Part shown: in pieces, positions 10,427 to 18,469 of the stretch | Layout of the letters: each line of letters opens with the position of its first letter | How positions within the stretch are numbered: position 1 is the stretch's first letter | Origin: Methanoculleus bourgensis MS2 | Lineage (GTDB): Archaea > Halobacteriota > Methanomicrobia > Methanomicrobiales > Methanoculleaceae | NCBI RefSeq assembly: GCF_000304355.2 | Contig: NC_018227.2 | Coordinates: forward strand, 2,232,001 to 2,296,000 | Direction: 5' to 3' | Length of the DNA stretch: 64,000 nt | The notes under the pieces: generated by a model | Seen by the model: only the letters and a program-made list of their open reading frames with translations | Told to the model about the DNA's origin: nothing | Databases searched by the model: none | Position numbers and translations under genes: made by a program

Positions 10427-11017
10427 ATGGCGAAACGAAAGAAGGCCGCCTCCAAAACCCCCCTCCTCGACTCTCTCAGCGCCGGCCAGGCACAATCCGT
10501 CCTCGTACGGCTCATCTACGACGACCCCGCTCTCGCGGCCAGGGCGGAGGGCATTGCGCGTGACCTCCTCAAGGTCATCGACAGCGCGAAGATTGCCGGT
10601 ATCCTCTGCGACGACCTCTCTGGTCTCAAGATCGAGGAGGTCTGGAAGACCTCTGGCAGAACACGCGAGGGCTACATCTACCCGTCCGAGCGGGCATGGG
10701 ATATGATGGACGAGGTGATCGAGTCCTATAAAGAAGAGATGCTGAGATACCTCAGGCGTGGTATGCCCGAAGAGTCACGCATATACTGCTCAGGTATCCT
10801 TCTTGGGCTCAGGAAATTCCAGCGCGATTCGCGGTCAGACCTCCTTGAAGAGGCACCCGACTACTGTGACGATACCTTCGAGTCCATCCGGGAAGAGTGG
10901 GAAGAGGCAGTCGACGATCCCGTGCAGGTGCACCTGCTCGCCCGTTTCATCGAGGAGGAGGGGCTTAATCGTGGGCACCCTCCGGAGTCTTGCAGGACCG
11001 GTGAAAAAGAGCAGTAG
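10427..11017 (+). CDS. Hypothetical protein, helical, acidic C-terminus
   Basis: A 196-residue protein of no family I recognise. The open frame extends upstream to 10163, but that part reads as repeat DNA. ATG at 10427, beginning MAKRKKAASK, is the first sensible start and lies about 25 bases after a TATA-like CTCTATTTC, so the mRNA may be nearly leaderless. The protein is mostly alpha-helical by composition. The first 60 residues (LLDSLSAGQAQSVLVRLIYD and on) resemble the helical repeats seen beside SWIM zinc fingers, but no zinc-binding cysteines are present. It ends four bases from the convergent TPR gene. Confidence 0.6.
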   Translation: MAKRKKAASKTPLLDSLSAGQAQSVLVRLIYDDPALAARAEGIARDLLKVIDSAKIAGILCDDLSGLKIEEVWKTSGRTREGYIYPSERAWDMMDEVIESYKEEMLRYLRRGMPEESRIYCSGILLGLRKFQRDSRSDLLEEAPDYCDDTFESIREEWEEAVDDPVQVHLLARFIEEEGLNRGHPPESCRTGEKEQ

Positions 11018-11020
11018 AGG

Positions 11021-11938
11021 TTACTGAATACGCTGCACCTTCCGGGAGCGCGACTTCAGCCACGCCAGCGCCTCCTCTGTGCCGGCCCATCCTTTGGCTG
11101 CGCTAATGACGTAGATGATCGCCTCGTTCCGGTCCCCGATGCTGTAGTGGTCAGGCATCCGGGGCGGCAACTTTCGCCGTCCGAGCAGGTACTGCGGGAC
11201 AAACGGGTTACCCTGCATTGCTTCATCGAGTGCCGCGTCGGCCGCGGGCCCGGCCCCCTCCTTCCTGAACAGCCAGAGCGTTTTTGAGTACCTGATCGCC
11301 GCCGTGGGATCTTCCCCGCACTCTTCCAGGATCGCCTCAAAGATATCGTCCCGATCCACTTCCGCGAAGTACTGGGCAAGGATGTACCTGACGCCCTGGT
11401 TATCACCTGGGTTGAGCCGCAGCATCTTCTGGTACACCGCGATCGCCTCCTCCTTATCCCCGGACGCCCAGAGGAGGTCTGCGAATGTGATCATGGCCCG
11501 CATGTAGGGGCGCGTCTCGATGATCGACCAGAAATTCCCGGCCTCCTCCTCAAAATACTCCTTTCCAAGCGCCCGCTCCCCGGCAGCCACACCCTTCCGG
11601 GCATACTCCAGCGCTCTTCGCAGGCTTTTCGTCTCCTCTCCGGCCAGCAGCACCCACGCATCGGCGCAGTCCTCGGAGATCTCAAGCGCGCGCCTGGCCA
11701 GTTCCACCCGGTGGCGTCCGGTCGCCTCCATCGCGTCATACGCGACCTGCTGCGCCTGCTTGAGCGGGGTATCCGCGGGAGCCGGCGGCGGACCTCCTTC
11801 TTTGAGCACCTCCTGGAGGAATGCGTTTGCCTCTTCGATCGATGCAAACTCCTTGTCCCGCATCAATGCGTTGATGTTGATCATCGATCTCTCTGTTGCT
11901 GCCTGCATCGCCATGCGGTCCAGTCGTTTCGCGGCCAT
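11021..11938 (-). CDS. TPR-repeat protein
   Basis: A protein of about 305 residues from the ATG at 11938 (MAAKRLDRM). A GTG at 11998 would add 20 residues, and neither start has a strong ribosome site. The middle holds helix-turn-helix repeats with TPR spacing: RRALEISEDCADAWVLLAGE, YMRAMITFADLLWASGDKEE, then AIAVYQKMLRLNPGDNQG. The tail YLLGRRKLPPRMPDHYSIGD resembles the C-terminus of ST7-like TPR proteins widespread in bacteria and methanogens. It is probably a cytoplasmic protein-interaction scaffold. Partner unknown. It converges on the hypothetical gene ending at 11017. Confidence 0.65.
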   Translation of the reverse strand: MAAKRLDRMAMQAATERSMININALMRDKEFASIEEANAFLQEVLKEGGPPPAPADTPLKQAQQVAYDAMEATGRHRVELARRALEISEDCADAWVLLAGEETKSLRRALEYARKGVAAGERALGKEYFEEEAGNFWSIIETRPYMRAMITFADLLWASGDKEEAIAVYQKMLRLNPGDNQGVRYILAQYFAEVDRDDIFEAILEECGEDPTAAIRYSKTLWLFRKEGAGPAADAALDEAMQGNPFVPQYLLGRRKLPPRMPDHYSIGDRNEAIIYVISAAKGWAGTEEALAWLKSRSRKVQRIQ

Positions 11939-12084
11939 GTTCAGCTTACCATCTATCGCTGTTCTCTGATGCCGGATAGAGCTTCCGATCGGAGCCACTC
12001 ACAGGAATGAACGCGGACTCTCCCCGGGCCCGCCGGCGTAGCAGTGAACCGTGGCGACCATCGCACCGGGATCGGAGACTGTCC

Positions 12085-12330
12085 TCAGCGCTCCCTCCGG
12101 ATCAGCCTCCAGTGGTAGCCCCAGACAACGAGCCCCACCACAACCTGCGCCACGCTCCCCGGGAGACCGGGGTAGTACTGCGGTGCCGGGTAGGGCTGGG
12201 GCGCCGGGTAGATGATGACCTCGATTGCGATGGCGATGAGGTCCACGGCGCCGATGATCACGACGACGAGCGCGATGAGCGAGACGGCGTAGAGGTAGGC
12301 CCGCCACGCGGTCAGACCCTGGAGCGCCAT
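12085..12330 (-). CDS. Small two-helix membrane protein
   Basis: An 81-residue protein with two predicted membrane helices (LYAVSLIALVVVIIGAVDLI and VAQVVVGLVVWGYHW) joined by a Pro/Tyr-rich loop (YPAPQPYPAPQYYPG), ending in basic residues. It starts 2 bases after the stop of the PGF-CTERM lipoprotein gene, so the two are probably co-transcribed. No family recognised. The downstream 12000-12084 carries a GTGAACCGTGGCGACCATCGC stretch that resembles the dispersed GC-rich repeat. Confidence 0.65.
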   Translation of the reverse strand: MALQGLTAWRAYLYAVSLIALVVVIIGAVDLIAIAIEVIIYPAPQPYPAPQYYPGLPGSVAQVVVGLVVWGYHWRLIRRER

Positions 12331-12332
12331 AC

Positions 12333-13325
12333 CTACCTCCTCCTCCGTCTCCCGAGCGCCGCAAACCCGGCGCCGAGGATGCCGGCGGCAGCGAGCGCGG
12401 CCCCAAATCCGGGTGTCGGCGAGGGTATCGGCGCACCGCTGCTCTGGACCTTAAACTGCCCGACCTGTGCAGACGGCCCGCCGGTCGGCGCCGGGGTCGG
12501 GACCGGGAGGGAGACCGGCGACTGAGCCTTGCCCGAGTCGAGCACCACCTGCGGCGGCGGGGCCAGGGTGACCCGGCCGGTGCTGGTCGCAAAGGCTGCG
12601 CCGCCCTCGGCGAGCCTGAGACTGATCTCGTAGTCGTAGCCGTTCGGGACCCTGATGCTCACCCGCTTCTCGGCTGCCGCATCCCCGGCGACCGTCCCGA
12701 GCGACCTGGACTCGCGGACGGCCGTGAGCCCGGTCTGGAGGTTGACGACCCTGATATCCATGGTGAGGTCGCCGGAGGATGTGTGGTCGCGGTTTGTGAT
12801 ACCGGTGATGATATCGAGCGTGATCGGGTCAGCCTCAAGGTCAGGGGTCATGACGTCAAGCGCGGTGATCGAGAGGAGCGAGTAGGCCAGTCTCCGCCCG
12901 GCAACCGTCCTGTCGGGGAGGAAGACGTCCACCGACCCCGATTCCCGCATACGCCCCTCCTGCCAGACCGTCACCCAGATATCGTAACGCCTGCCGTTCT
13001 CGAGCACCAGGGCGACCTCCTCCTTCGTGGTCTTCCCCGGCGTCAGGTTGCCGACCGGCACAACCTTCCCCGTGACGACGATATCGGTCCCGGCCTCCTT
13101 CGCAGTGACCTGCAGGTCGATCCCCTCCACTGCCGCGTAGACTGCGTCGAGGTACGGGGCCACCACGACCCGGGTGACGTTCGAGGGTGGCTGGCCGTCC
13201 GGGATGCTGATATCCACGCCCCGGATGGTCACGTAGCCCGCCTGGGACTGGGGTGATGTGCACCCGGCCACAAGCACCAGGGATAGAAGCACGAAGACCG
13301 CTGCTGCACCAGGTAACTTTCTCAT
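12333..13325 (-). CDS. Lipoprotein with C-terminal PGF-CTERM sorting signal
   Basis: A 330-residue surface protein. The N-terminus is a lipoprotein signal (lipobox LVAGC, Cys22). The body has repeated beta-strand-rich segments. The C-terminus is a Pro/Thr linker followed by PTPGFG, a hydrophobic helix and RRRRR, the tripartite PGF-CTERM signal that archaeosortase A removes in euryarchaea (known for the signal class). The protein therefore carries signals for lipid attachment at both ends, a combination known in some archaea but uncommon. Function of the body is unknown. It forms a two-gene unit with the small membrane protein downstream. No archaeosortase gene is visible in this window. Confidence 0.75.
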   Translation of the reverse strand: MRKLPGAAAVFVLLSLVLVAGCTSPQSQAGYVTIRGVDISIPDGQPPSNVTRVVVAPYLDAVYAAVEGIDLQVTAKEAGTDIVVTGKVVPVGNLTPGKTTKEEVALVLENGRRYDIWVTVWQEGRMRESGSVDVFLPDRTVAGRRLAYSLLSITALDVMTPDLEADPITLDIITGITNRDHTSSGDLTMDIRVVNLQTGLTAVRESRSLGTVAGDAAAEKRVSIRVPNGYDYEISLRLAEGGAAFATSTGRVTLAPPPQVVLDSGKAQSPVSLPVPTPAPTGGPSAQVGQFKVQSSGAPIPSPTPGFGAALAAAGILGAGFAALGRRRRR

Positions 13326-13668
13326 AGTGAATCAGGGCTACCTTTAGGGCTGCAGACGATAAGGTTTCCCTGCTACCCACTCACTATCGCGCCGTAAGCC
13401 GACGCATAGGTTCAACTTTTTTCGTAGTCTACCATCGCTTTATCTCTCGTACCCCCCCATACTGGCGTAGGGCGCCGAAGAGGGTCGAGCGGGGCCGGTT
13501 TCCTCGCAGGCGGCGCCACGACTACCGGTATCAGATAAGAGCCCCTCACCGGCCGCGCGGGAGCCCGCATGCCGGGCGATCACCCAAACCCGGCAGACGT
13601 CCGGGCCCCGCCGGAAAAAACCCCGGATCATGGCACACGAAATTCCGATACCGGCCCTATGTGTAGAC

Positions 13669-13703
13669 GCGTGACACAGAAAACGTTAATAAGAGCGTGT
13701 CAT
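13669..13703 (+). promoter_or_regulatory. Inverted repeat flanking the TATA box of the ABC-2 operon
   Basis: TGACAC (13672-13677) and GTGTCA (13697-13702) are exact inverted arms, both preceded by GCG on their left side. They enclose the TATA-like GTTAATAAGA (13685-13694). Transcription should start near 13715 and translation at 13750. This fits a repressor site over the TATA box. Confidence 0.5.
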
Positions 13704-13749
13704 AGTTTGCAGTAAGCGCCACCAGCACCTAGCCCGGGCGGAGTATGAC

Positions 13750-14655
13750 ATGATACAGACCGAGAACCTCACCAAAATCTACAACGGGAAGACGGCCGTC
13801 GACGGCCTGGACCTCACGGTCGGGGAAGGCGAGATCTTCGGCTTCCTTGGCCCGAACGGAGCGGGAAAGAGCACGACGATCCTGATGCTCACCGGCATGA
13901 TCGAGCCCACCGACGGACGCTGCCTCGTCGATGGGATCGAGGTCGCCAAAGACCCGCTCGCCGTGAAGAAGATCATCGGCTACCTCCCTGAAGACGTCGG
14001 GTTCTACGGGAACCTGACCGCCGAGCAGAACCTGGACTACTTCGCCCGGTTCTACGGGATGGATGCGAGAGGTCGAAAGACGCGGATCGCAGAACTCCTT
14101 GACCTGGTCCACCTCGACGGCGTCACCCAGAAGGCCGGCGAGTACTCCCGCGGGATGAAACAGCGGCTCGGGCTTGCCCAGGCGCTGATCAACGATCCGA
14201 AAGTGCTCTTCCTTGACGAGCCGACGGCAAACCTCGACCCCGAGGGGGTCAGGGAGTACCGGGAACTCGTCGAGCACCTCGCTGCCGAAGGAAAGACAAT
14301 CTTCGTCTCCTCCCACATCCTCTCCGAGGTCAGGGAGGTCTGCCGGACCGTCGGACTGCTTGCGAAGGGAAAACTCGTCGCGCAGGGGACGCTCGGGGAG
14401 GTCGCCCGGACGCTCGCATCCCCGGACGGCGATACCGTCAGGATCATCGTCGAGACCGGGGAGCGGCTGCCTGACCTCGAGGACCCCGAGATCATCGATA
14501 TCGAGCGGAACGGGAACCGGGCGGTTGTCCGGGCAACGACCGACATCAGGGACCGGCTTGCGGCAACCCTCTTTGAGCAGGGTATGCACGTCCGGGAGAT
14601 GCGGGTCGAAGAGCCTGATATCGAGGACGTCTTCATGGCGGTCTACCGGAGGTAA
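13750..14655 (+). CDS. ABC-2 type transporter ATP-binding protein
   Basis: A 301-residue ATPase that energises the permease encoded next. Walker A is GPNGAGKST, the signature loop is YSRGMKQRL (the Ser-Arg-Gly-Met form usual in this subfamily) and Walker B is VLFLDEPTANLD. The C-terminal 80 residues form the small regulatory domain common in Nod-factor/CcmA-like ATPases. It is the first gene of a three-gene operon, with 3 bases before the permease gene. Substrate cannot be read from sequence. The downstream surface protein with NEW3 domains suggests export or cell-envelope work. Confidence 0.9.
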   Translation: MIQTENLTKIYNGKTAVDGLDLTVGEGEIFGFLGPNGAGKSTTILMLTGMIEPTDGRCLVDGIEVAKDPLAVKKIIGYLPEDVGFYGNLTAEQNLDYFARFYGMDARGRKTRIAELLDLVHLDGVTQKAGEYSRGMKQRLGLAQALINDPKVLFLDEPTANLDPEGVREYRELVEHLAAEGKTIFVSSHILSEVREVCRTVGLLAKGKLVAQGTLGEVARTLASPDGDTVRIIVETGERLPDLEDPEIIDIERNGNRAVVRATTDIRDRLAATLFEQGMHVREMRVEEPDIEDVFMAVYRR

Positions 14656-14658
14656 GGA

Positions 14659-15774
14659 ATGGCACTCGATCGATTGCTCAACGTAGCACGGAAAGAGTTC
14701 TCCGACCACATCACCAGCAGGCGGTTTGTCATCATCCTGGGCCTGCTCCTCGTGATATCGGCGATCGGCATGCACAGCGGCATCGGGAACTACAACGACA
14801 GGCTTGAGTCCTACAACCAGCAGCTCCAGCACATGCAGGAGGTTGCGGTCGACGGCCCCTACGCGGGCTGGATGCCTGAGAAACCCTCGATCATGCTCAT
14901 CTTCAACGCCATGATGGCCTACATGACGACGCTTGGCGCCGTCCTTGCCATCGCCATCGGGTTTGACCTGGTCTCAAAGGAGAAGGAGACACGATCGTTG
15001 AAATCGCTCCTCTCGCACCCGATCTACCGCGACGAGATCATCAACGGCAAGGCGCTCGGGGGTATCGCCGCGCTTGGGTTTGCTATGGTGCTTGCGCTCG
15101 CCATATCGCTTGCGATGCTCCTCCTCTTCTCGATCGTCCCGACGCTTGAGGAGTTTGTCGCCATCCTGATCTTCGGGGTGATCTCACTCGGGTTCCTGCT
15201 CGCCTACTTCGCGATCGCGCTGACGATGTCGACGGTCTCCCGCGAGAGTGGGAACGCCCTGATCTACACCCTTGTGATCTTCTTTGCCGTCTCCACGCTC
15301 CTCCCGGTGCTCGGGGCGATGGCCGGGGATGCCCTCGCAGGCGACCGGCCTGAGCCGCCCCAGACGGCCCCCATGCCGACTCCTGTAGGGAGAACGGTCA
15401 CCGGTACCGCCAGCGGCGGGTCTTTCACCAGCAGCGTCTCGCAGTCGGTGGTGCACCGTGTGAGTGAAGGCCCGGACCCCGAGTGGCAACAGTACGAAGA
15501 GGATATGAAGGCATATATCGAGAAAAGGCTCCTCATAAACGACGTCACAAACCTCATCTCGCCGCAGACGAACTACTACAAGGCCGCGATGGCGGTCACG
15601 AACCCCAGGCTGGCCGCGATGGTCAGTTCACCCTACGGCCCGACGCCTGAGGAGACCCCCGGGCTTGCCGAGGCCCTCAGTCAGGTCTGGATGAACATCG
15701 CCGCGCTCATCGTCTTCCCGTCGGTCTTCTTTGCCGCGGCCTACATCAAGTTCATGAGGATGGATATCAGATGA
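14659..15774 (+). CDS. ABC-2 type permease
   Basis: A 371-residue integral membrane protein. An N-terminal helix (RFVIILGLLLVISAIGM) is followed by a large extracellular segment, a cluster of four to five helices and a final helix (IAALIVFPSVFFAAAYI). A cytoplasmic-type motif KEKETRSLKSLLSHP lies after the second helix; this is the ABC-2 signature region. A second hydrophilic loop (about residues 225-330) is long and Thr/Ser/Pro-rich. GGAGG precedes the start at a good distance. The stop overlaps the next gene's start (ATGA). Confidence 0.88.
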   Translation: MALDRLLNVARKEFSDHITSRRFVIILGLLLVISAIGMHSGIGNYNDRLESYNQQLQHMQEVAVDGPYAGWMPEKPSIMLIFNAMMAYMTTLGAVLAIAIGFDLVSKEKETRSLKSLLSHPIYRDEIINGKALGGIAALGFAMVLALAISLAMLLLFSIVPTLEEFVAILIFGVISLGFLLAYFAIALTMSTVSRESGNALIYTLVIFFAVSTLLPVLGAMAGDALAGDRPEPPQTAPMPTPVGRTVTGTASGGSFTSSVSQSVVHRVSEGPDPEWQQYEEDMKAYIEKRLLINDVTNLISPQTNYYKAAMAVTNPRLAAMVSSPYGPTPEETPGLAEALSQVWMNIAALIVFPSVFFAAAYIKFMRMDIR

Positions 15775-17189
15775 CCGCGAGAAAGATCCTCCTCATCCTC
15801 CTCATCGTGGCGCTGGCCGTCCCGGGAGCAGCGGCCCAGAAGAGCGGGACACTGCAGACCGAGATTCGGTGCGACTTTCCCGGAGAACTGATCGAGGCCG
15901 GCGACACCGCCGTCTTTGACCTCTCTGTCACGAACCGGGGGGATACCGGGACGTGTTACCTCAACTACTGGACGTTCCGCGGCACTGACGGCTGGAAGAT
16001 CCGGTTCGTGGACAACGACCGCGACGTCTACCGGATGCTGATCCCGGCCGGCGGGACAAAACCCGTCCGCCTGCTGGTGGAGACCTCAGGCCATGCCGCG
16101 GTGGGGGAGTACCCTATCAGGGTGGGTATCGGCGAAGGGACGATCTGGGTCTACGTCAAGATCACGAAGACCCACAGCGGTGAAGTTGGGACCCTTGAGG
16201 CTACGGTGGTCGATAAGGAAGGAAACGTCGTGAAAGGTGCTGATGTCGGCGTCTACGACGGTGACACACGGGTTGAAGGAATGCTCACGACCGCCGAGGG
16301 GAAGGTCTCCATCGGCGCCCCGATGGGCACCTACACCGTCAGGGTCACCAAACCCGGCTACCGGCCGTGGGAGAAGGAGGACGTCGAGGTCAGGATCGGC
16401 CGGACGACCGATCTTGGGATCGTGCCGCTCGACAAAGAGAACTTCTTTGCCGAGATCCGGGTGAAGTCCCCGTCCCGGGTGGCATCGATCGGCACCAACC
16501 CGCAGTACGAGATGATCCTGAAGAACGCCGGCAGGAACGACGACACCTACGGCCTCTCGGTCCAGGGGCTCCCCGAGCAGTGGTATGCCCGGTTCAGGGA
16601 GAGCAAAGAAGCCCGCGAGGAGGTCTCCGAGATCTACATCCCGGCCGGTGAGGAGAAGACCCTCTACCTTGATTTCATCCCGCCCTACTCGGTCGACGTC
16701 GGGGAGTACAACTTCACGGCGCTGATCGACTCTGCGGCCCGGCAGTACGAGGAAGACCTCACCCTCCGGCTCCGGGGGTCATACAGCATGCGAACCTACA
16801 CGAAGAGTTACCGCCATGATATCGACCGCGGTGACACCCTCGCGTTCGACGTGACCATCACGAACGCCGGCGTCGGAGGCGCCCTGACGAACATCGGGAT
16901 CAACATGAGCGCGCCGCAGGGGTGGCGGGCGACCGTCGACCCGGCAACGGTTGCGAGCCTCGAGCCCGGCGAGCGGGCGACGGTGCAGGTGACGGTCGTC
17001 CCGCCGGCAGATATCGTCGCCGGCGAGTACAAGATCGTCGCTCTGGTGAAGAGCGACCAGGCCGAGGGAGAAGACGAGTACCGGGTCGTGGTGAAGGAGC
17101 AGTCCTATGTCGCGATCCTCGGTCTCCTGGTGATGGCCGGGGTCGCGGCGGGGCTCTGGTATATGTTCAGGAAGTACGGCCGCAGGTAG
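15771..17189 (+). CDS. NEW3-domain surface protein of the ABC-2 operon (COG1470-like)
   Basis: A 472-residue exported protein. It has a signal peptide (ILLILLIVALAVPGAAAQ), an N-terminal NEW3-like Ig module (about residues 28-125), and a carboxypeptidase-regulatory-like module (about 140-220, GTLEATVVDKEGNVVKGADV). Two further NEW3 modules follow (about 225-330 and 335-440), then one C-terminal membrane helix (VAILGLLVMAGVAAGLWYMF) with a basic end. Proteins of this type sit beside ABC-2 exporters in many methanogens (family knowledge), so it is likely an envelope-facing accessory. The start overlaps the permease stop by 4 bases. Confidence 0.8.
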   Translation: MTARKILLILLIVALAVPGAAAQKSGTLQTEIRCDFPGELIEAGDTAVFDLSVTNRGDTGTCYLNYWTFRGTDGWKIRFVDNDRDVYRMLIPAGGTKPVRLLVETSGHAAVGEYPIRVGIGEGTIWVYVKITKTHSGEVGTLEATVVDKEGNVVKGADVGVYDGDTRVEGMLTTAEGKVSIGAPMGTYTVRVTKPGYRPWEKEDVEVRIGRTTDLGIVPLDKENFFAEIRVKSPSRVASIGTNPQYEMILKNAGRNDDTYGLSVQGLPEQWYARFRESKEAREEVSEIYIPAGEEKTLYLDFIPPYSVDVGEYNFTALIDSAARQYEEDLTLRLRGSYSMRTYTKSYRHDIDRGDTLAFDVTITNAGVGGALTNIGINMSAPQGWRATVDPATVASLEPGERATVQVTVVPPADIVAGEYKIVALVKSDQAEGEDEYRVVVKEQSYVAILGLLVMAGVAAGLWYMFRKYGRR

Positions 17190-17208
17190 GGCCGGGATCC
17201 TGAACATC

Positions 17209-17214
17209 TTTTTT
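17209..17214 (+). terminator. Poly-T terminator of the ABC-2 operon
   Basis: Six T about 20 bases after the stop codon at 17189, preceded by a GC-rich stretch. Confidence 0.5.
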
Positions 17215-17703
17215 CGGCCGGTGGGAAACCCTGCTGCATCGAGGCATCTTCAATTCAAGGGTGAGCACATCCCAAAAGTACCCTGCGACCGGATATCCAC
17301 AGGGTTCAGAGCATGCTGGCGCACGTTCGCAAAGAATTGAGCAATATCCCGCGTCACAAGCGCTGGCACGGCTTTCCCCCGGGTATACGCCCGGGCGGGG
17401 GAGGGACCGGGAGAGGGTGTCCCCCCATCGGCGCGAACGCGACCATGGGTGCACTGCGTTCCGGGTTGGCTATCGGCGAGGTTCAAGCTCTGTTGAACCC
17501 CCACGTCGGTTCTGGTGTTCGTCCCCACCCACCTCAGCATGGGTGGTGAACGCGGAGTATCCCCCGGCTCATCCGGGCAGTGGACCGTGGTGGGAATCGC
17601 CCTGGGGGTGGGGGCTCGCCCCCTCCCCGCAGGCGGCGGAACCTGTCGGTCCCTCATCGTAACCTTCACCCCGCAGGGACCGGGGGCAGTGCCCGGGCTT
17701 ATC

Positions 17704-17876
17704 CTAGTGGACTATTGCACCTAATATTTCCATGTGATTGTTGCGTCACGCGAAGGCGCGAAGGACGCGAAGTTCGGTTGCTGGACGATATGGTCCCCTT
17801 CGCGCTCTTCGCGCCTTCGCGTGAGACCGGCGATCACTCCCACACACCCTCAAGGTAAGGTGAAATGCTCCACTAG
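17704..17876 (+). mobile_element. MITE-like element B1
   Basis: It begins CTAGTGGACTATTGCACC and ends in GGTGAAATGCTCCACTAG, which are imperfect inverted repeats of each other. The ends match those of B2 and B3. The inside is full of CGCGAAG/CTTCGCG runs. It shares its right CTAG (17873-17876) with element A1. Confidence 0.7.
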
Positions 17877-18105
17877 TGCATCGTGTCATCTTATTTTAGA
17901 AACGTTTGTCGCATGTTGGGACGGGCGGCACTCTGGCCTCACGCGGGAGGACGCGAAGTTCGGTATAATCCCCTGCAACGCCCCTTCGCGGCCTTCGCGG
18001 CTTCGCGTGAGACGTCGGTACTCGATTACCCCTCACGCGGAAGCACGCGGGAGACCGCGAAGAGGGACGGGAGAACTCTCAATGTAAGATGACAACAAGC
18101 ACTAG
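17873..18105 (+). mobile_element. MITE-like element A1
   Basis: A 233 bp unit. Left end CTAGTGCATCGTGTCATCTT; right end, read inverted, CTAGTGCTTGTTGTCATCTT. A2 and A3 share both ends and the interior. No coding potential is seen. It abuts element B1, with one CTAG in common. Confidence 0.75.
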
Positions 18106-18106
18106 G

Positions 18107-18322
18107 GGGCAAACCCCGCCCGGGGCACGATAACCTCCCGGAGCGAACCGGTCGGGCTCTCACCGATTGCCCCCCGACAAGAATCAAGACCGTTTTCCAA
18201 GGTGATGGACGATTGACCGCAGACCGGCCAATAGTGCCCAAAAACAACATTCGTCTCCTGAATTGGACGGTATCCTCACGAGTCTCCCTACCAAACGTTC
18301 GCGCGTATGGGGCTTGCCCCCC
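18107..18322 (+). repeat. Dispersed repeat D1
   Basis: First of three copies (also 22911 and 27763). It opens with CCCCGCCCGGGGC, has the shared core GATAACCTCCCGGAGCGAAC, and closes with ACGTTCGCGCGTATGGGGC. The closing bases resemble the ends of family C. It has no clear terminal inverted repeat. Confidence 0.65.
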
Positions 18323-18469
18323 GGAAGAGGCATTTCGGGACGACCACGGCGTGAGGCGGCTCGCCAATGGCCGCACTTCTGCGCGAGTCAACCCGGGGGT
18401 GCATGGGGATCAGTGAACCCGGCAACCATTATCCCAGGCAAAAATGATACGGGTCGGCCACCACCGCTT

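Larger units (their letters stand above)
17190..18469. other. 1.3 kb gene-free spacer made of repeats and mobile elements
   Basis: No real gene is seen. In order it holds a poly-T terminator (17209-17214), a GC-rich tract with CACGGCTTTCCCCCGGGTAT near 17370, and a GGACCGTGGTGGGAATCGCC tract near 17582. Then come element B1, element A1, repeat D1 and the 3' end region of the sensor kinase gene. Long open frames here run through repeat units and are not conserved between copies. Confidence 0.7.

Noticed and set aside
17735-18060. CGCGAAG / CTTCGCG runs as a CRISPR array
   Set aside because: Units are unequal, spacers are absent, and the runs lie within elements that have their own terminal repeats.
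17190-18469. tRNA or rRNA genes in the gaps
   Set aside because: No cloverleaf with a GTTCRA loop or rRNA-like stretch was found by eye in any gap.
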